NCBI GenBank assembly: GCA_013138765.1
Contig: WTCB01000066.1
Span: 1-35,658 of the forward strand
DNA length: 35,658 nt
Direction of reading: 5' to 3'
Origin: Candidatus Nanohaloarchaea archaeon
GTDB lineage: Archaea > EX4484-52 > GLR71
The translations under genes were made by a program, and so were the position numbers. The first letter of the stretch is position 1, and every line of letters starts with the position of its first letter. Below, one piece after another: positions 1-7,313 of the stretch. The notes below the pieces were generated by a model that was not told the DNA's origin, ran no database searches, and saw only the letters and a list, made by a program, of their open reading frames with translations.

Positions 1-1
1 C

Positions 2-505
2 GCAAATGCGCAGATAGTTCAAAGACTCGATAATCTTGAAATAAAACAACTTGAGACTAATAAAAAGATTGATTCTGTTTTGGATGCAATGGAAGTTAAA
101 GAGATTGCGCCTAAACAAGGCATCTTCTTTGACGGTCAGATATTTGATGCATATAAATTTGTTTCAGATCTTATACGGCGTGCAAAAGAATCAATTATTT
201 TAATTGATAATTTTGTTGATGATTCTGTCTTGACATTGTTCTCTAAAAGAGACGATGATGTGCGCGCTGTAATCTATACAAAAAATATTACAGAACAATT
301 AAAGTTAGACTTGAATAAATACAATTCTCAATATCCTCAAATCTTGATTAAAGAATTTAAGAAGTCGCATGATAGATTTTTGATAATTGATGATAAAGAA
401 GTATATCATATTGGCGCATCATTAAAGGATTTAGGAAAGAAATGGTTTGCATTCTCTAAATTCAATAGAGATGCATTCAAACTTCTAGAAAGATTGGAAA
501 ACTAA
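2..505 (+). CDS. C-terminal part of an ORF6N/PLD-like accessory protein, cut by the window edge
   Basis: The reading frame is open to the left edge, so the 5' part, where an ORF6N-type DNA-binding domain would be expected, lies outside. The visible part starts with a short helical stretch and continues into a compact domain resembling the C-terminal half of ORF6N-type proteins: QGIFFDGQIFDAYKFVSDL, then SIILIDNFVDD, then a phospholipase D-like element SHDRFLIID followed by YHIGASLKDLGKKWFAFS. The HxR...D element resembles half an HKD motif with Arg in place of Lys, so nuclease activity is uncertain. Such proteins are frequent in phage-related and accessory regions of bacteria and DPANN archaea. 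The family call rests on remembered sequence similarity. Confidence 0.7.
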   Translation, partial: ANAQIVQRLDNLEIKQLETNKKIDSVLDAMEVKEIAPKQGIFFDGQIFDAYKFVSDLIRRAKESIILIDNFVDDSVLTLFSKRDDDVRAVIYTKNITEQLKLDLNKYNSQYPQILIKEFKKSHDRFLIIDDKEVYHIGASLKDLGKKWFAFSKFNRDAFKLLERLEN

Positions 506-749
506 TATTTAAATGTCAATTAAAAATATTTTTAAATTTTGTCATTAATTACCACCGAATGTGTCACCTAATTATATGCAAGGCAGTCGGATACATTTTA
601 TCGTACGGTAAGAATCAATATAGATTAAATGCGGGTTTGAATTCGTTTACAATATCGCCTTCAAAACTGGAAGATATAAGAGTGAGACTTTTGCGCATAA
701 GGATATTGCTTTTGAGTCCTTGAACTTAATTTAAAGGTTATCTGTTTAT
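506..749. other. Intergenic stretch with no confident gene
   Basis: This 244-bp gap lies between the stop of the ORF6N-type gene and the stop of radC, so its flanking genes converge. A 54-codon frame at 559-723 on the plus strand has no recognisable motif, promoter or ribosome binding site. No tRNA, repeat or terminator hairpin was found. It may be decayed coding DNA of the accessory region. Confidence 0.4.
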
Positions 750-1412
750 TCATTTCTCAATATAACTCCAATATGAGTTATCACCTATTATTACATGGTC
801 TAAGACTTTGATGTTTAATAACTCACCTGCTTTTATCAATTTCTTTGTTATAGAAAGATCTTCGTCAGATGGCGCACAATCACCTGAAGGATGGTTGTGG
901 ACCAATATAATTGAATTTGCGCTCTCTTTTATGGCGGACTTAAATACTTCGCGAGGATGGATAAGGGAAGCATTTAATATACCAATTGATATTGTCTCGT
1001 CTTTTGTGATCTTGTTTTTGGTGTCAAGGTGCAATATTACAAAATGCTCGCGGTCAAGATCTTTTAATCTTTCATGCGCATAATTAAAAACGTCTTTTGC
1101 TGATTTGATTGAAACGTTTTTATCTTGTTTTGAAATATTGTATCTTTTATTGAATTCAAATAAAGCTTTTACTTGCATTGCTTTTACTGGACCTATACCT
1201 TTAATCTTTTGAAGTTCGGGAAATGATAATGTGGATAGATTAGAGAGACCATAAGTTGTTATTAAGCGGTTGCTCATGTCGATTACGTTTTCGTATCTTG
1301 TTCCTTTTTCAAGAATTATCGCTAACAATTCTGCATCACTTAAAGAATAAGCTCCATTTTTTTTAAATCGTTCTCGAGGTCTGTTCTCTTTTGATATGTC
1401 TTTTATGCGCAT
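750..1412 (-). CDS. radC: RadC family JAB/JAMM-domain protein
   Basis: A 220-aa protein of typical RadC length. It has an N-terminal UPF0758-type region (RPRERFKKNGAYSLSDAELLAIIL), a helix-hairpin-helix around residues 68-86 (KIKGIGPVKAMQVKALFE), and a C-terminal JAB/MPN domain with the metal motif HNHPSGDCAPSDED. The ligands H172, H174 and D185 and the conserved S182 are intact. RadC is widespread in bacteria and commonly carried on mobile elements; its biochemical role remains unsettled, and the old link to RecA-dependent repair was withdrawn. The gene sits 18 bp after the AlbA_2-type gene in the same direction, so they are probably co-transcribed. A GGAG element lies about 10 nt before the ATG. 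Presence in an archaeon suggests transfer. Confidence 0.92.
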   Translation of the reverse strand: MRIKDISKENRPRERFKKNGAYSLSDAELLAIILEKGTRYENVIDMSNRLITTYGLSNLSTLSFPELQKIKGIGPVKAMQVKALFEFNKRYNISKQDKNVSIKSAKDVFNYAHERLKDLDREHFVILHLDTKNKITKDETISIGILNASLIHPREVFKSAIKESANSIILVHNHPSGDCAPSDEDLSITKKLIKAGELLNIKVLDHVIIGDNSYWSYIEK

Positions 1413-1430
1413 AACATTTTAACTCCTATT

Positions 1431-2768
1431 TTAATCTATAATCGTCCAATGACCGTATTTAGCAGAGCCTATTCGTTTTATTAATTTATTTTTTTGTAAT
1501 TTAGATAAATTTCGTTCTATAGTTCTAATGTCTTTCTGGAAAAAATCAGTCATTATCTCTGCAGTAATTAATTTATTTTCAATAATTTTCTCTAAAATAT
1601 TTTGTTGTAATTTTGATAATTTTACACCGGCATTTACACCGGCATTTACACCGGCATTTACACAGTTTCGAGGAAATATTACTCTAAACCAATTTGAACT
1701 AATTTTAAATTTAATATTTGGAACTAATGATTTCATTCGGCTAATTCCTGAACCAATCTTTTCAACATATCTAAGTCGTTGCATGCAATTAACTAAAATA
1801 TGATTGCGAGAAACACTAACTTCTCCTAAATCATTTTTATCGAATAATAAGTTCCCGGGATTTGAAACTTCAACTCGATTTAAAAATATGTCAATCTGTA
1901 CACGCCCTTTTGAAAAATAATCTCTATGGATCATTGCATTAATGATTGCTTCACGAAGTGCTTCTTCTTGAATTTCAGGAGTATCTATTCTTTCAATACC
2001 TTTGATAATAGCTCCAGTCTTTGTATTTCTCATAACAAAAATTACTGAATCATTAAAATTAGAAACAAAATCTGCATCAAATTCTTTTTTATCTAAAATT
2101 TCAGCTCTATCTGTTCCAGAATACAAAACACAACTAATGACTGCATTTGTAAAAAATTTACTGATTTTTGAAGAAAATAATAATACGCAGGCATTATTTT
2201 GGATGGTATCTGTAAGTAAAGACAGATTTTTTAAGATATGTTTTCGATTTATATTTGATGGCAGATTTGTGCGTCTTAAAAATTTCTGAAAAAGATTATT
2301 ATCAAAATCTGTTGCCAAATCAAAATCGGTATTAATCTTATCATCAAAACTTAGCTTGTTTTTTAGTTCAAACAAGCTTCTGATTTCGTCGGGTGATATT
2401 AATTTTTGAGTCATGTTTCCTTCTCTTATAAAAAACATGCCATTGATATTATGTAGCTCGTCACTTTTGAAGACTTCAATTATGATGACATGCAATTCAT
2501 CACAGACACTAATATGTATCTTTAGGTTAGGATTTATCTCGCGGGCAAAATGCTGGACTTGTGCTAAAATTGAATTATTGTAATCAACACCGAGCACTTT
2601 GCCAGAATCAGTAACACCTACTAATATCTTTCCACCTAATGTGTTTGCAAATGCACAGATAGAATATTTAATCGATTTTCTAAGTTCTCTGCTTAAACTT
2701 TCCTTAAATTCTAGATGTAAACTTTCATCAAATGAAATTAATTCAAGTAATTCATTTTTTGTGTACAT
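1431..2768 (-). CDS. AlbA_2 domain / RecG-like putative transcriptional regulator
   Basis: A 445-aa protein. Residues about 10-120 form a Schlafen AlbA_2 domain (LEFKESLSRELRKSIKYSIC, then FANTLGGKILVGVTD). The middle region ends in an ATPase/HATPase_c_4-type segment (EEALREAIINAMIHRDYF, later RLRYVEKIGSGISRMK). The C-terminus is a winged-helix region (ITAEIMTDFFQKDIRTIERNLSKLQKNKLIKRIG). Between them is a short NAGV repeat encoded by a 12-bp tandem DNA repeat. The family is annotated as ATP-binding or RNA-binding putative transcriptional regulator; no target is known and it often occurs in horizontally acquired regions. It precedes radC in one likely operon. An inverted repeat lies 40-54 bp upstream of its start and could be its own operator. 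Confidence 0.85.
   Translation of the reverse strand: MYTKNELLELISFDESLHLEFKESLSRELRKSIKYSICAFANTLGGKILVGVTDSGKVLGVDYNNSILAQVQHFAREINPNLKIHISVCDELHVIIIEVFKSDELHNINGMFFIREGNMTQKLISPDEIRSLFELKNKLSFDDKINTDFDLATDFDNNLFQKFLRRTNLPSNINRKHILKNLSLLTDTIQNNACVLLFSSKISKFFTNAVISCVLYSGTDRAEILDKKEFDADFVSNFNDSVIFVMRNTKTGAIIKGIERIDTPEIQEEALREAIINAMIHRDYFSKGRVQIDIFLNRVEVSNPGNLLFDKNDLGEVSVSRNHILVNCMQRLRYVEKIGSGISRMKSLVPNIKFKISSNWFRVIFPRNCVNAGVNAGVNAGVKLSKLQQNILEKIIENKLITAEIMTDFFQKDIRTIERNLSKLQKNKLIKRIGSAKYGHWTIID
1621..1665. repeat. In-frame 12-bp tandem repeat inside the AlbA_2-type gene
   Basis: Three copies of TTTACACCGGCA run head to tail, followed by a partial fourth. On the minus strand they encode repeated Val-Asn-Ala-Gly in the linker before the C-terminal winged helix. 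The 12-bp unit keeps frame, so copy number can change without disrupting the protein. Similar GVNxGV repeats are known in this protein family, so this is coding structure and not a CRISPR array. Confidence 0.85.
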
Positions 2769-2807
2769 TATGTATCATTAACATTACATCATACATAAAA
2801 ATTGGTT

Positions 2808-2822
2808 ACCACTTATGGTGGT
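2808..2822. promoter_or_regulatory. Inverted repeat upstream of the AlbA_2-type regulator
   Basis: ACCAC and GTGGT form a perfect 5-bp inverted repeat around a 5-bp spacer. GGTTAC also occurs twice in direct orientation here, at 2804-2809 and 2820-2825. The site lies 40-54 bp upstream of the minus-strand gene starting at 2768 and about 30 bp after the end of nadM. An operator bound by the downstream HTH protein is inferred, not shown. Confidence 0.3.
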
Positions 2823-2854
2823 TACTTTTTGATTTTTAATTAACAGAAATTTTA

Positions 2855-3340
2855 TTATTTATATCTGTCTTTACTAAGGATTTCAAATACTTTTACCGGT
2901 ACAAGGTGCTTTATCTCTTTTTTTTCTTTTATGCGCAATCGGATATTGGTGCCGTTTAAGATTTCTTTGTCAAGAAAATCCGGGTCTTCAACTTTGCAGA
3001 AAGGTTCCATGCATCTTCTTGTCCATCCGTTGCCGCTGTAGGCAACTGTTGCATCGGGTGCAATCTGTCTTAGGTTCTTGATCCATTCGTCGTCGTCTGT
3101 GCAGTCGTCAAGGCCTGAAATTGATATCTGTCTGTTTTCGATTAAATTTTGTAATGATTTAGAAATAATATCTTTTCGTGTCTCAAAAGATAATGGATTG
3201 CTGTCTGTGTCTTTCTTGTCTGCGCTACCTATGATTATGTGAAGGTGGTCTATGTCATCTTGCTCGATTATATTTCTGATCGCGTTTACATGACCGTTGT
3301 GCAATGGCTGGAACCTGCCAACAAAAACTGCTTTTTCCAT
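2855..3340 (-). CDS. nadM: Nicotinamide-nucleotide adenylyltransferase (archaeal NadM type)
   Basis: About 161 aa, close to the usual archaeal NMN adenylyltransferase length. It joins NMN and ATP to make NAD+ in the cytoplasm. The N-terminus has the nucleotidyltransferase signature GRFQPLHNGH with the HxGH pair H14 and H17. The C-terminal motif NGTNIRLRI corresponds to the ISxTxxR phosphate-binding motif of the superfamily. IIGSADKKDTDSNPLSFETR matches the conserved central region of NadM. I chose the ATG at 3338-3340 because it places the first beta strand (MEKAVFVGRF) at the start; in-frame ATGs at 3352 and 3349 are possible. It is divergent from the membrane-protein gene to its right. Confidence 0.93.
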   Translation of the reverse strand: MEKAVFVGRFQPLHNGHVNAIRNIIEQDDIDHLHIIIGSADKKDTDSNPLSFETRKDIISKSLQNLIENRQISISGLDDCTDDDEWIKNLRQIAPDATVAYSGNGWTRRCMEPFCKVEDPDFLDKEILNGTNIRLRIKEKKEIKHLVPVKVFEILSKDRYK

Positions 3341-3453
3341 AAATATCATCAACTATAATTATCAAATATTATCAAAGATCTTATTATACTTGATTATATT
3401 AGTAATTTATTAAACATTTTAAATGTTTGTAATATTTTTTTAGCTATGTCAAC

Positions 3454-3462
3454 TTTTATATA
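3454..3462 (+). promoter_or_regulatory. TATA box for the membrane-protein gene
   Basis: TTTTATATA is a good archaeal TATA match. Transcription would start near 3485-3490, giving a leader of roughly 20 nt before the preferred ATG at 3508. Confidence 0.5.
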
Positions 3463-3507
3463 GGGGTGTGGGTAAAATAAAGTAGAGTAACTTTGTAGAT
3501 GATGTTT

Positions 3508-4287
3508 ATGGCTGTCAGTGATATATTGAAAAATGCGTACAATCTTGTGAAAAATAATTTTCGTGAATCTTTGCTTATAGGTCTCATCTTTTGGTCTGCG
3601 GTATTAATTATTGAAGGTTTTTTCATAGTTACAGGTCTTGTTACGCTTGAACAATTATCAATTGGTACTTCTCCTATGATATCAGTCATGAGCATATTCC
3701 TATCTTTTGTGCTTGCCATGCTTTCGGGTGGTGTCTATTATAGCATCAATCTTATGCGCGATAAAAAGATTAAGCTATCAAATATTCGCAAAGGTATAGA
3801 TACAAGATGGGCTGATATTTTTAAAGCGTTCATCGTCATTCAATTTATTGCGGCAATTGTTGGATCTATGATCAATATTTTGATGGATAATTATATGTTG
3901 ACTTCAACATCTGTCAGTGTTTTTGTGTATTCTTTATTTTTTGTCATTGCTTTATCTGTTCAGCTGTCACTTATCTTTTCAATACCTATAGTTGCTGCAA
4001 CTAAAGTTGATGGGTTTTCCGCTGTTAAAAAAAGTGTGAAGTTTTTTACAGGTAATGTCTCTTTAGTTGCAGGGGCAATATTGTCTGTATTTGTGATATT
4101 TTTTTCAGTTATGCTTGTCATATTGGGAATAACTGGAATTGCCGGATATCTGGCTGAGATAAGTATTTATCTATCTATACCATTTTTATTGGCCATTGCC
4201 GTTTTAATGTTTTTTGTACTGTTCTTGGCGTTCCCATTCATGTCATTCGTGATTGTCGGTGTCTATAAAGAAGGTACGAAAAAGTAA
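3508..4287 (+). CDS. Polytopic membrane protein of unknown function
   Basis: About 259 aa with roughly six hydrophobic segments, including LLIGLIFWSAVLIIEGFFIV, a pair in the middle, and two long C-terminal ones. The N-terminus (SDILKNAYNLVKNNFRESLL) looks like the amphipathic cytosolic helix of archaeal membrane proteins distantly related to the glycerophosphodiester-phosphodiesterase membrane domain or DUF-type integral membrane families. No catalytic motif is visible and I do not assign a function. ATGs at 3499, 3502 and 3508 are all possible; 3508 fits best with the short leader. The PEP-synthase-like gene begins 62 bp downstream on the same strand with its own TATA box. Confidence 0.75.
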   Translation: MAVSDILKNAYNLVKNNFRESLLIGLIFWSAVLIIEGFFIVTGLVTLEQLSIGTSPMISVMSIFLSFVLAMLSGGVYYSINLMRDKKIKLSNIRKGIDTRWADIFKAFIVIQFIAAIVGSMINILMDNYMLTSTSVSVFVYSLFFVIALSVQLSLIFSIPIVAATKVDGFSAVKKSVKFFTGNVSLVAGAILSVFVIFFSVMLVILGITGIAGYLAEISIYLSIPFLLAIAVLMFFVLFLAFPFMSFVIVGVYKEGTKK

Positions 4288-4310
4288 TTTTTCTTTTATC
4301 AGTAAATATA

Positions 4311-4319
4311 TTTTTATAC
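4311..4319 (+). promoter_or_regulatory. TATA box for the PEP-synthase-like gene
   Basis: TTTTTATAC lies about 30 nt before the ATG at 4350, predicting a transcript with little or no leader. Confidence 0.45.
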
Positions 4320-4349
4320 GTATAGGTACTAATCTATAGATAGGTAGCT

Positions 4350-7043
4350 ATGGAATTCATTATTGACTTATCAATACTTTCATCTTCTGACCGTGAAAAA
4401 GTAGGGGATAAAGCAATTGCATTATCACAACTGATAGCTGCAAAGTTTCCGGTACCATCTGGTTCTGTGATAACCAATGCCGGGTTTCATGAATTTGCTG
4501 TAGAAAATAATATTTCTGAATCAATAATTCGGCTGTTGCAGGAGATAGGTAATTGCGGTCCGGAAGAACTTGCTGAAAAATCTAAGAAAGTGCGCGATTT
4601 AATCCTTTCCGGGAAAATTCCTAAAAAATTAAAAGATGAAATCAAGGCCACATATTCTTCATTGGGCATAAGCCCTGAGATGCAGGATCTTAATCATGAT
4701 ACGCTCGGGACAATAAATGCAGGCGGAAATAATGCTTCTGTTGCCATAAGGTCCAGTGTTTTTACTAATGGTTCTAAAAAGATAACATTTAGGGGTTTCT
4801 ATAAATCTTATCTTCATGTAAGTGGGCTTCAAGGTGTGATAGACAAAATAAAAGAATCATGGGCAAACATATACAGCGATGAGGCAATATTTGCAAGGCA
4901 GAAGTATAATGGTGGTCAGGATATATTTACTGGCATAATTATTCAGAAGATGATCGATGGTGAAAAATCCGGCATGTGTTCTACTGCAAATCCTATGACA
5001 AATAATCTGAATGAGATTGTCATTGAAAGCAGTTTTGGTTGTGGGCTTGTGTCTGATGGTGAGATAACGCCTGATGTCTTTATAACTGATAAGACTTCTT
5101 CAGCACTTAACGGCAAGAAAATAAATCATAAGGAATGGCGTTTTGTGAAACACGCAGTCAGTGGAGATGTGATAAAAGAAAAAGTATCTCCTGAACTTAC
5201 TAATTCTGAATCAATTGATGGAAATGAGATAATTTCTATTTCTAATCTTGCAAAGAGTGTTGAAGCTTTTGCAAAGTATCCAGTCTATATAGAATGGGTC
5301 TTCAAGAGGGATAAGCTTTATCTTGTTGATGTGTCTAATATTTCGACAATCAATAAACCGCTTAAAGCGATATATGAAACATCTGAGGTATCTGCATTTA
5401 ATGGGATCGGTGCAAACAGCGGTAATGGGAACGGTGTGGCTGTCAAGGTGCACAATATTTCTGATGTCTTAAAAGTTAGGGCGGGAAATATATTTATTGC
5501 ACCAGTCATTGAACCTTCATCAATACTTGTCTTAAATCGTGTGGGTGGTGTCATTTCTGAGAATGGTGGCCTTTTGTCTGATATGTCTATTCTGTGTCGT
5601 GAACTTGATATTCCCTTAATTGTCAATTGTCCTGGTATCTGTGGCAATATTTCCGATGGGACTAAAATTGCAATGGATGCTACTTCAGGGAAGATATATG
5701 TTAAAGCTGTACCTCAAGATGATATGGATAATGTGGGACAAGAGACATCCAGTCCGCAAGCGAATAATGTGTCTTTCAATGTGTCATCTGATGTTTCTGA
5801 TACTGGAAGTAATGTTCGCGATGTGGACGCGTCTGTTGATATGAGCGGTTCTGACACAGATGGTGCTGTTTTGCAATCTGCACCGGTTGGTCATTCTTTT
5901 GAAGATAAGAATTCTTTGTCTCAAGGTGCAAGCAATGTTGGCGGTAATGTATTTCGTGATTCAAATCTGCAGCAATCTGCAGATGCGAATAATATGGATC
6001 TATCAGTCTCTGAAAGAGAGAATGTTAATTTAAATAATACCAGTGACAATAATAGTATTGATACAGATATCATTAATAATTCTGTTAATGTCAATGACAT
6101 AAATAATAATGTTTCTAGTGTGGATAATATGATTGAAGAAGACCCGTTAGCAATGATTACCGGAACAAAAGTCAAGGTTCTTGCTTCGGATGTGCAGAAT
6201 GTTGAGGAAGTTTTTGACGGTATTGGTCTTTTTCCATCTGAACTTGTATTATTAAATTTAGGGAAGCATCCAGACAAGATACTTTCTGAGGGTATGGAAG
6301 AAGAATTGGTCAAGTATCTTGAGACTAAATTGAGTCCTATTGTTGAATCAGCATATCCTAAATCTGTAACATTCAGGACATTGAGCGCGCAGACGTCGAC
6401 TCTTAGCGGTCTTCCTGATGGAAGTCATGAGGTTGTTGAGGCTAATCCTAAGCTTGGTTGGAGAGGTATAAGGCGGACTCTTGATTCTCCCGCAATATTT
6501 AAGGCTGAGCTTAAGGCGCTTAACAATCTTATACTTAAAGGATATAAAAATATAGAGATACTTCTGCCTTTTGTGCATCATCCGCAGCAGATATATGAAA
6601 TAAACAATATTTTTAAAGAGTGCGGTATCGATATGCAGAACCTTAAAGTCGGTATAAGTGTTGAAGTACCTGCTGCCGGATTGGCGTCAACTGAATTTGT
6701 TAAGGCTGGCATTGATTTTGTATTCATCGATTCAGACAGGCTTGCAGAACACATGCTTGGGATAGATTCGTTGAATGAAAAGGTGAATAAGCATTTTGAT
6801 GCAAAACATCCCGGGGTACTGAGGATGATAAAGATGATCATTGACGGCTACAAAAAAAATAAGGTTCCTGTAAGTGTGGGCGGGTCTATGCTCAATGAGG
6901 GTGAGATAATCGATAAGCTTGTTGAATTTGGTGTGGATGCAATAGTTGTTCCGGCTGACAAGGCAAAAGTTTCAAAGTATGTTGTTGCGCGCGCTGAAAG
7001 GAAGATGCTTCTGGATATCATGCGAGAGCGTGGCAATTATTGA
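4350..7043 (+). CDS. PEP-synthase-like protein with degenerate active sites (probable pseudoenzyme)
   Basis: An 897-aa protein with the three-domain order of phosphoenolpyruvate synthase. Residues about 1-340 are a PEP/pyruvate-binding (ATP-grasp-like) domain (VAIRSS, then QKMIDGEKSGMCSTANP, then IESSFGCGLVSDGEITPD). Residues about 370-450 are the swivelling phosphohistidine domain. An Asn/Ser/Asp-rich linker covers about 455-610. A C-terminal TIM-barrel PEP-utilising domain follows (NPKLGWRGIRRTLDSP, then VGISVEVPAAGLAS, then HPGVLRMIKMIIDGY). Key residues are lost: D411 sits where the phosphorylated His should be (GGLLSDMSILCRELDIP against GGxTxHAAIxARExGIP), DSDR at 794-797 replaces GTND, and G844 replaces the catalytic Cys of the CGE motif. 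Ordinary pyruvate-to-PEP catalysis is therefore unlikely. A regulatory or scaffold role is possible. Confidence 0.85.
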   Translation: MEFIIDLSILSSSDREKVGDKAIALSQLIAAKFPVPSGSVITNAGFHEFAVENNISESIIRLLQEIGNCGPEELAEKSKKVRDLILSGKIPKKLKDEIKATYSSLGISPEMQDLNHDTLGTINAGGNNASVAIRSSVFTNGSKKITFRGFYKSYLHVSGLQGVIDKIKESWANIYSDEAIFARQKYNGGQDIFTGIIIQKMIDGEKSGMCSTANPMTNNLNEIVIESSFGCGLVSDGEITPDVFITDKTSSALNGKKINHKEWRFVKHAVSGDVIKEKVSPELTNSESIDGNEIISISNLAKSVEAFAKYPVYIEWVFKRDKLYLVDVSNISTINKPLKAIYETSEVSAFNGIGANSGNGNGVAVKVHNISDVLKVRAGNIFIAPVIEPSSILVLNRVGGVISENGGLLSDMSILCRELDIPLIVNCPGICGNISDGTKIAMDATSGKIYVKAVPQDDMDNVGQETSSPQANNVSFNVSSDVSDTGSNVRDVDASVDMSGSDTDGAVLQSAPVGHSFEDKNSLSQGASNVGGNVFRDSNLQQSADANNMDLSVSERENVNLNNTSDNNSIDTDIINNSVNVNDINNNVSSVDNMIEEDPLAMITGTKVKVLASDVQNVEEVFDGIGLFPSELVLLNLGKHPDKILSEGMEEELVKYLETKLSPIVESAYPKSVTFRTLSAQTSTLSGLPDGSHEVVEANPKLGWRGIRRTLDSPAIFKAELKALNNLILKGYKNIEILLPFVHHPQQIYEINNIFKECGIDMQNLKVGISVEVPAAGLASTEFVKAGIDFVFIDSDRLAEHMLGIDSLNEKVNKHFDAKHPGVLRMIKMIIDGYKKNKVPVSVGGSMLNEGEIIDKLVEFGVDAIVVPADKAKVSKYVVARAERKMLLDIMRERGNY

Positions 7044-7091
7044 TTAATATTTAAATTGTTATAAAGCTGTTTTTGGTTTGAAAAAACTCGT

Positions 7092-7139
7092 CAGAAATTC
7101 CATAAGTCTGTTGCATAGCAACAGTTGTGTTTTTAAGTA
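7092..7139. repeat. Intergenic repeat, copy A, with a 7-bp hairpin
   Basis: This segment shares about 40 of 48 positions with 18684-18731, including an identical 16-bp core CAGAAATTCCATAAGT. It contains a perfect hairpin, CTGTTGC-ATA-GCAACAG (7108-7124), followed after five bases by a T-run, so it might end transcription of the PEP-synthase-like gene 50-80 bp upstream. Both copies lie 3' of AT-rich minus-strand orphan genes. Confidence 0.6.
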
Positions 7140-7206
7140 TGGGATGAATGGTGTGATGTTTATTTTTTTGTTATGATGTTTGTTGGGTTTAGAGAAAACA
7201 AAAGAG

Positions 7207-7214
7207 TATTTATA
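7207..7214 (+). promoter_or_regulatory. TATA-like box before the candidate small RNA
   Basis: TATTTATA lies in a convergent intergenic region where no protein gene needs a plus-strand promoter. Transcription would start near 7236-7240, just where a run of hairpins begins. Confidence 0.35.
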
Positions 7215-7235
7215 GGTACATTAATGTTAAATGAT

Positions 7236-7305
7236 GATTTTTGCTTCTGGGCAAAGCGAAGACGTCGCCTGAAGGGCAAGTCTTTAGATCGGGAAAGATG
7301 TCAAA
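7236..7305 (+). ncRNA. Candidate structured small RNA
   Basis: Visibly more GC-rich than its surroundings, and not coding for anything I recognise. Hairpin 1 pairs TTTGC (7240-7244) with GCAAA (7251-7255). Hairpin 2 pairs AAGAC (7259-7263) with GTCTT (7280-7284) and has an inner stem of GCC (7267-7269) with GGC (7275-7277). A weak third stem pairs ATC with GAT at 7288-7299. A TATA-like box 25-30 bp upstream would start the transcript at hairpin 1. No known RNA family is recognised. An ATGATGA at 7231 and CTGA at 7269 recall C and D boxes, but the spacing and inner boxes do not fit. Strand is inferred from the TATA box. Confidence 0.33.
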
Positions 7306-7313
7306 TTAAAAAA

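Noticed and set aside
559-723. 54-codon plus-strand frame between the ORF6N-type gene and radC
   Set aside because: No ribosome binding site, promoter or recognisable motif, and composition is compatible with chance; listed only as part of the intergenic stretch.
1621-1665. Tandem repeats as a CRISPR-like or satellite array
   Set aside because: The 12-bp unit is in frame within a coding region and encodes a linker repeat known in the family.
5776-6581. Minus-strand frames opposite the PEP-synthase-like linker
   Set aside because: Low-complexity complement of the Asn/Ser/Asp-rich coding strand, without start signals or homology.
7231-7272. C/D box sRNA (ATGATGA and CTGA)
   Set aside because: No convincing C' and D' boxes, and guide spacings are wrong; hairpins in the interval conflict with the C/D fold.
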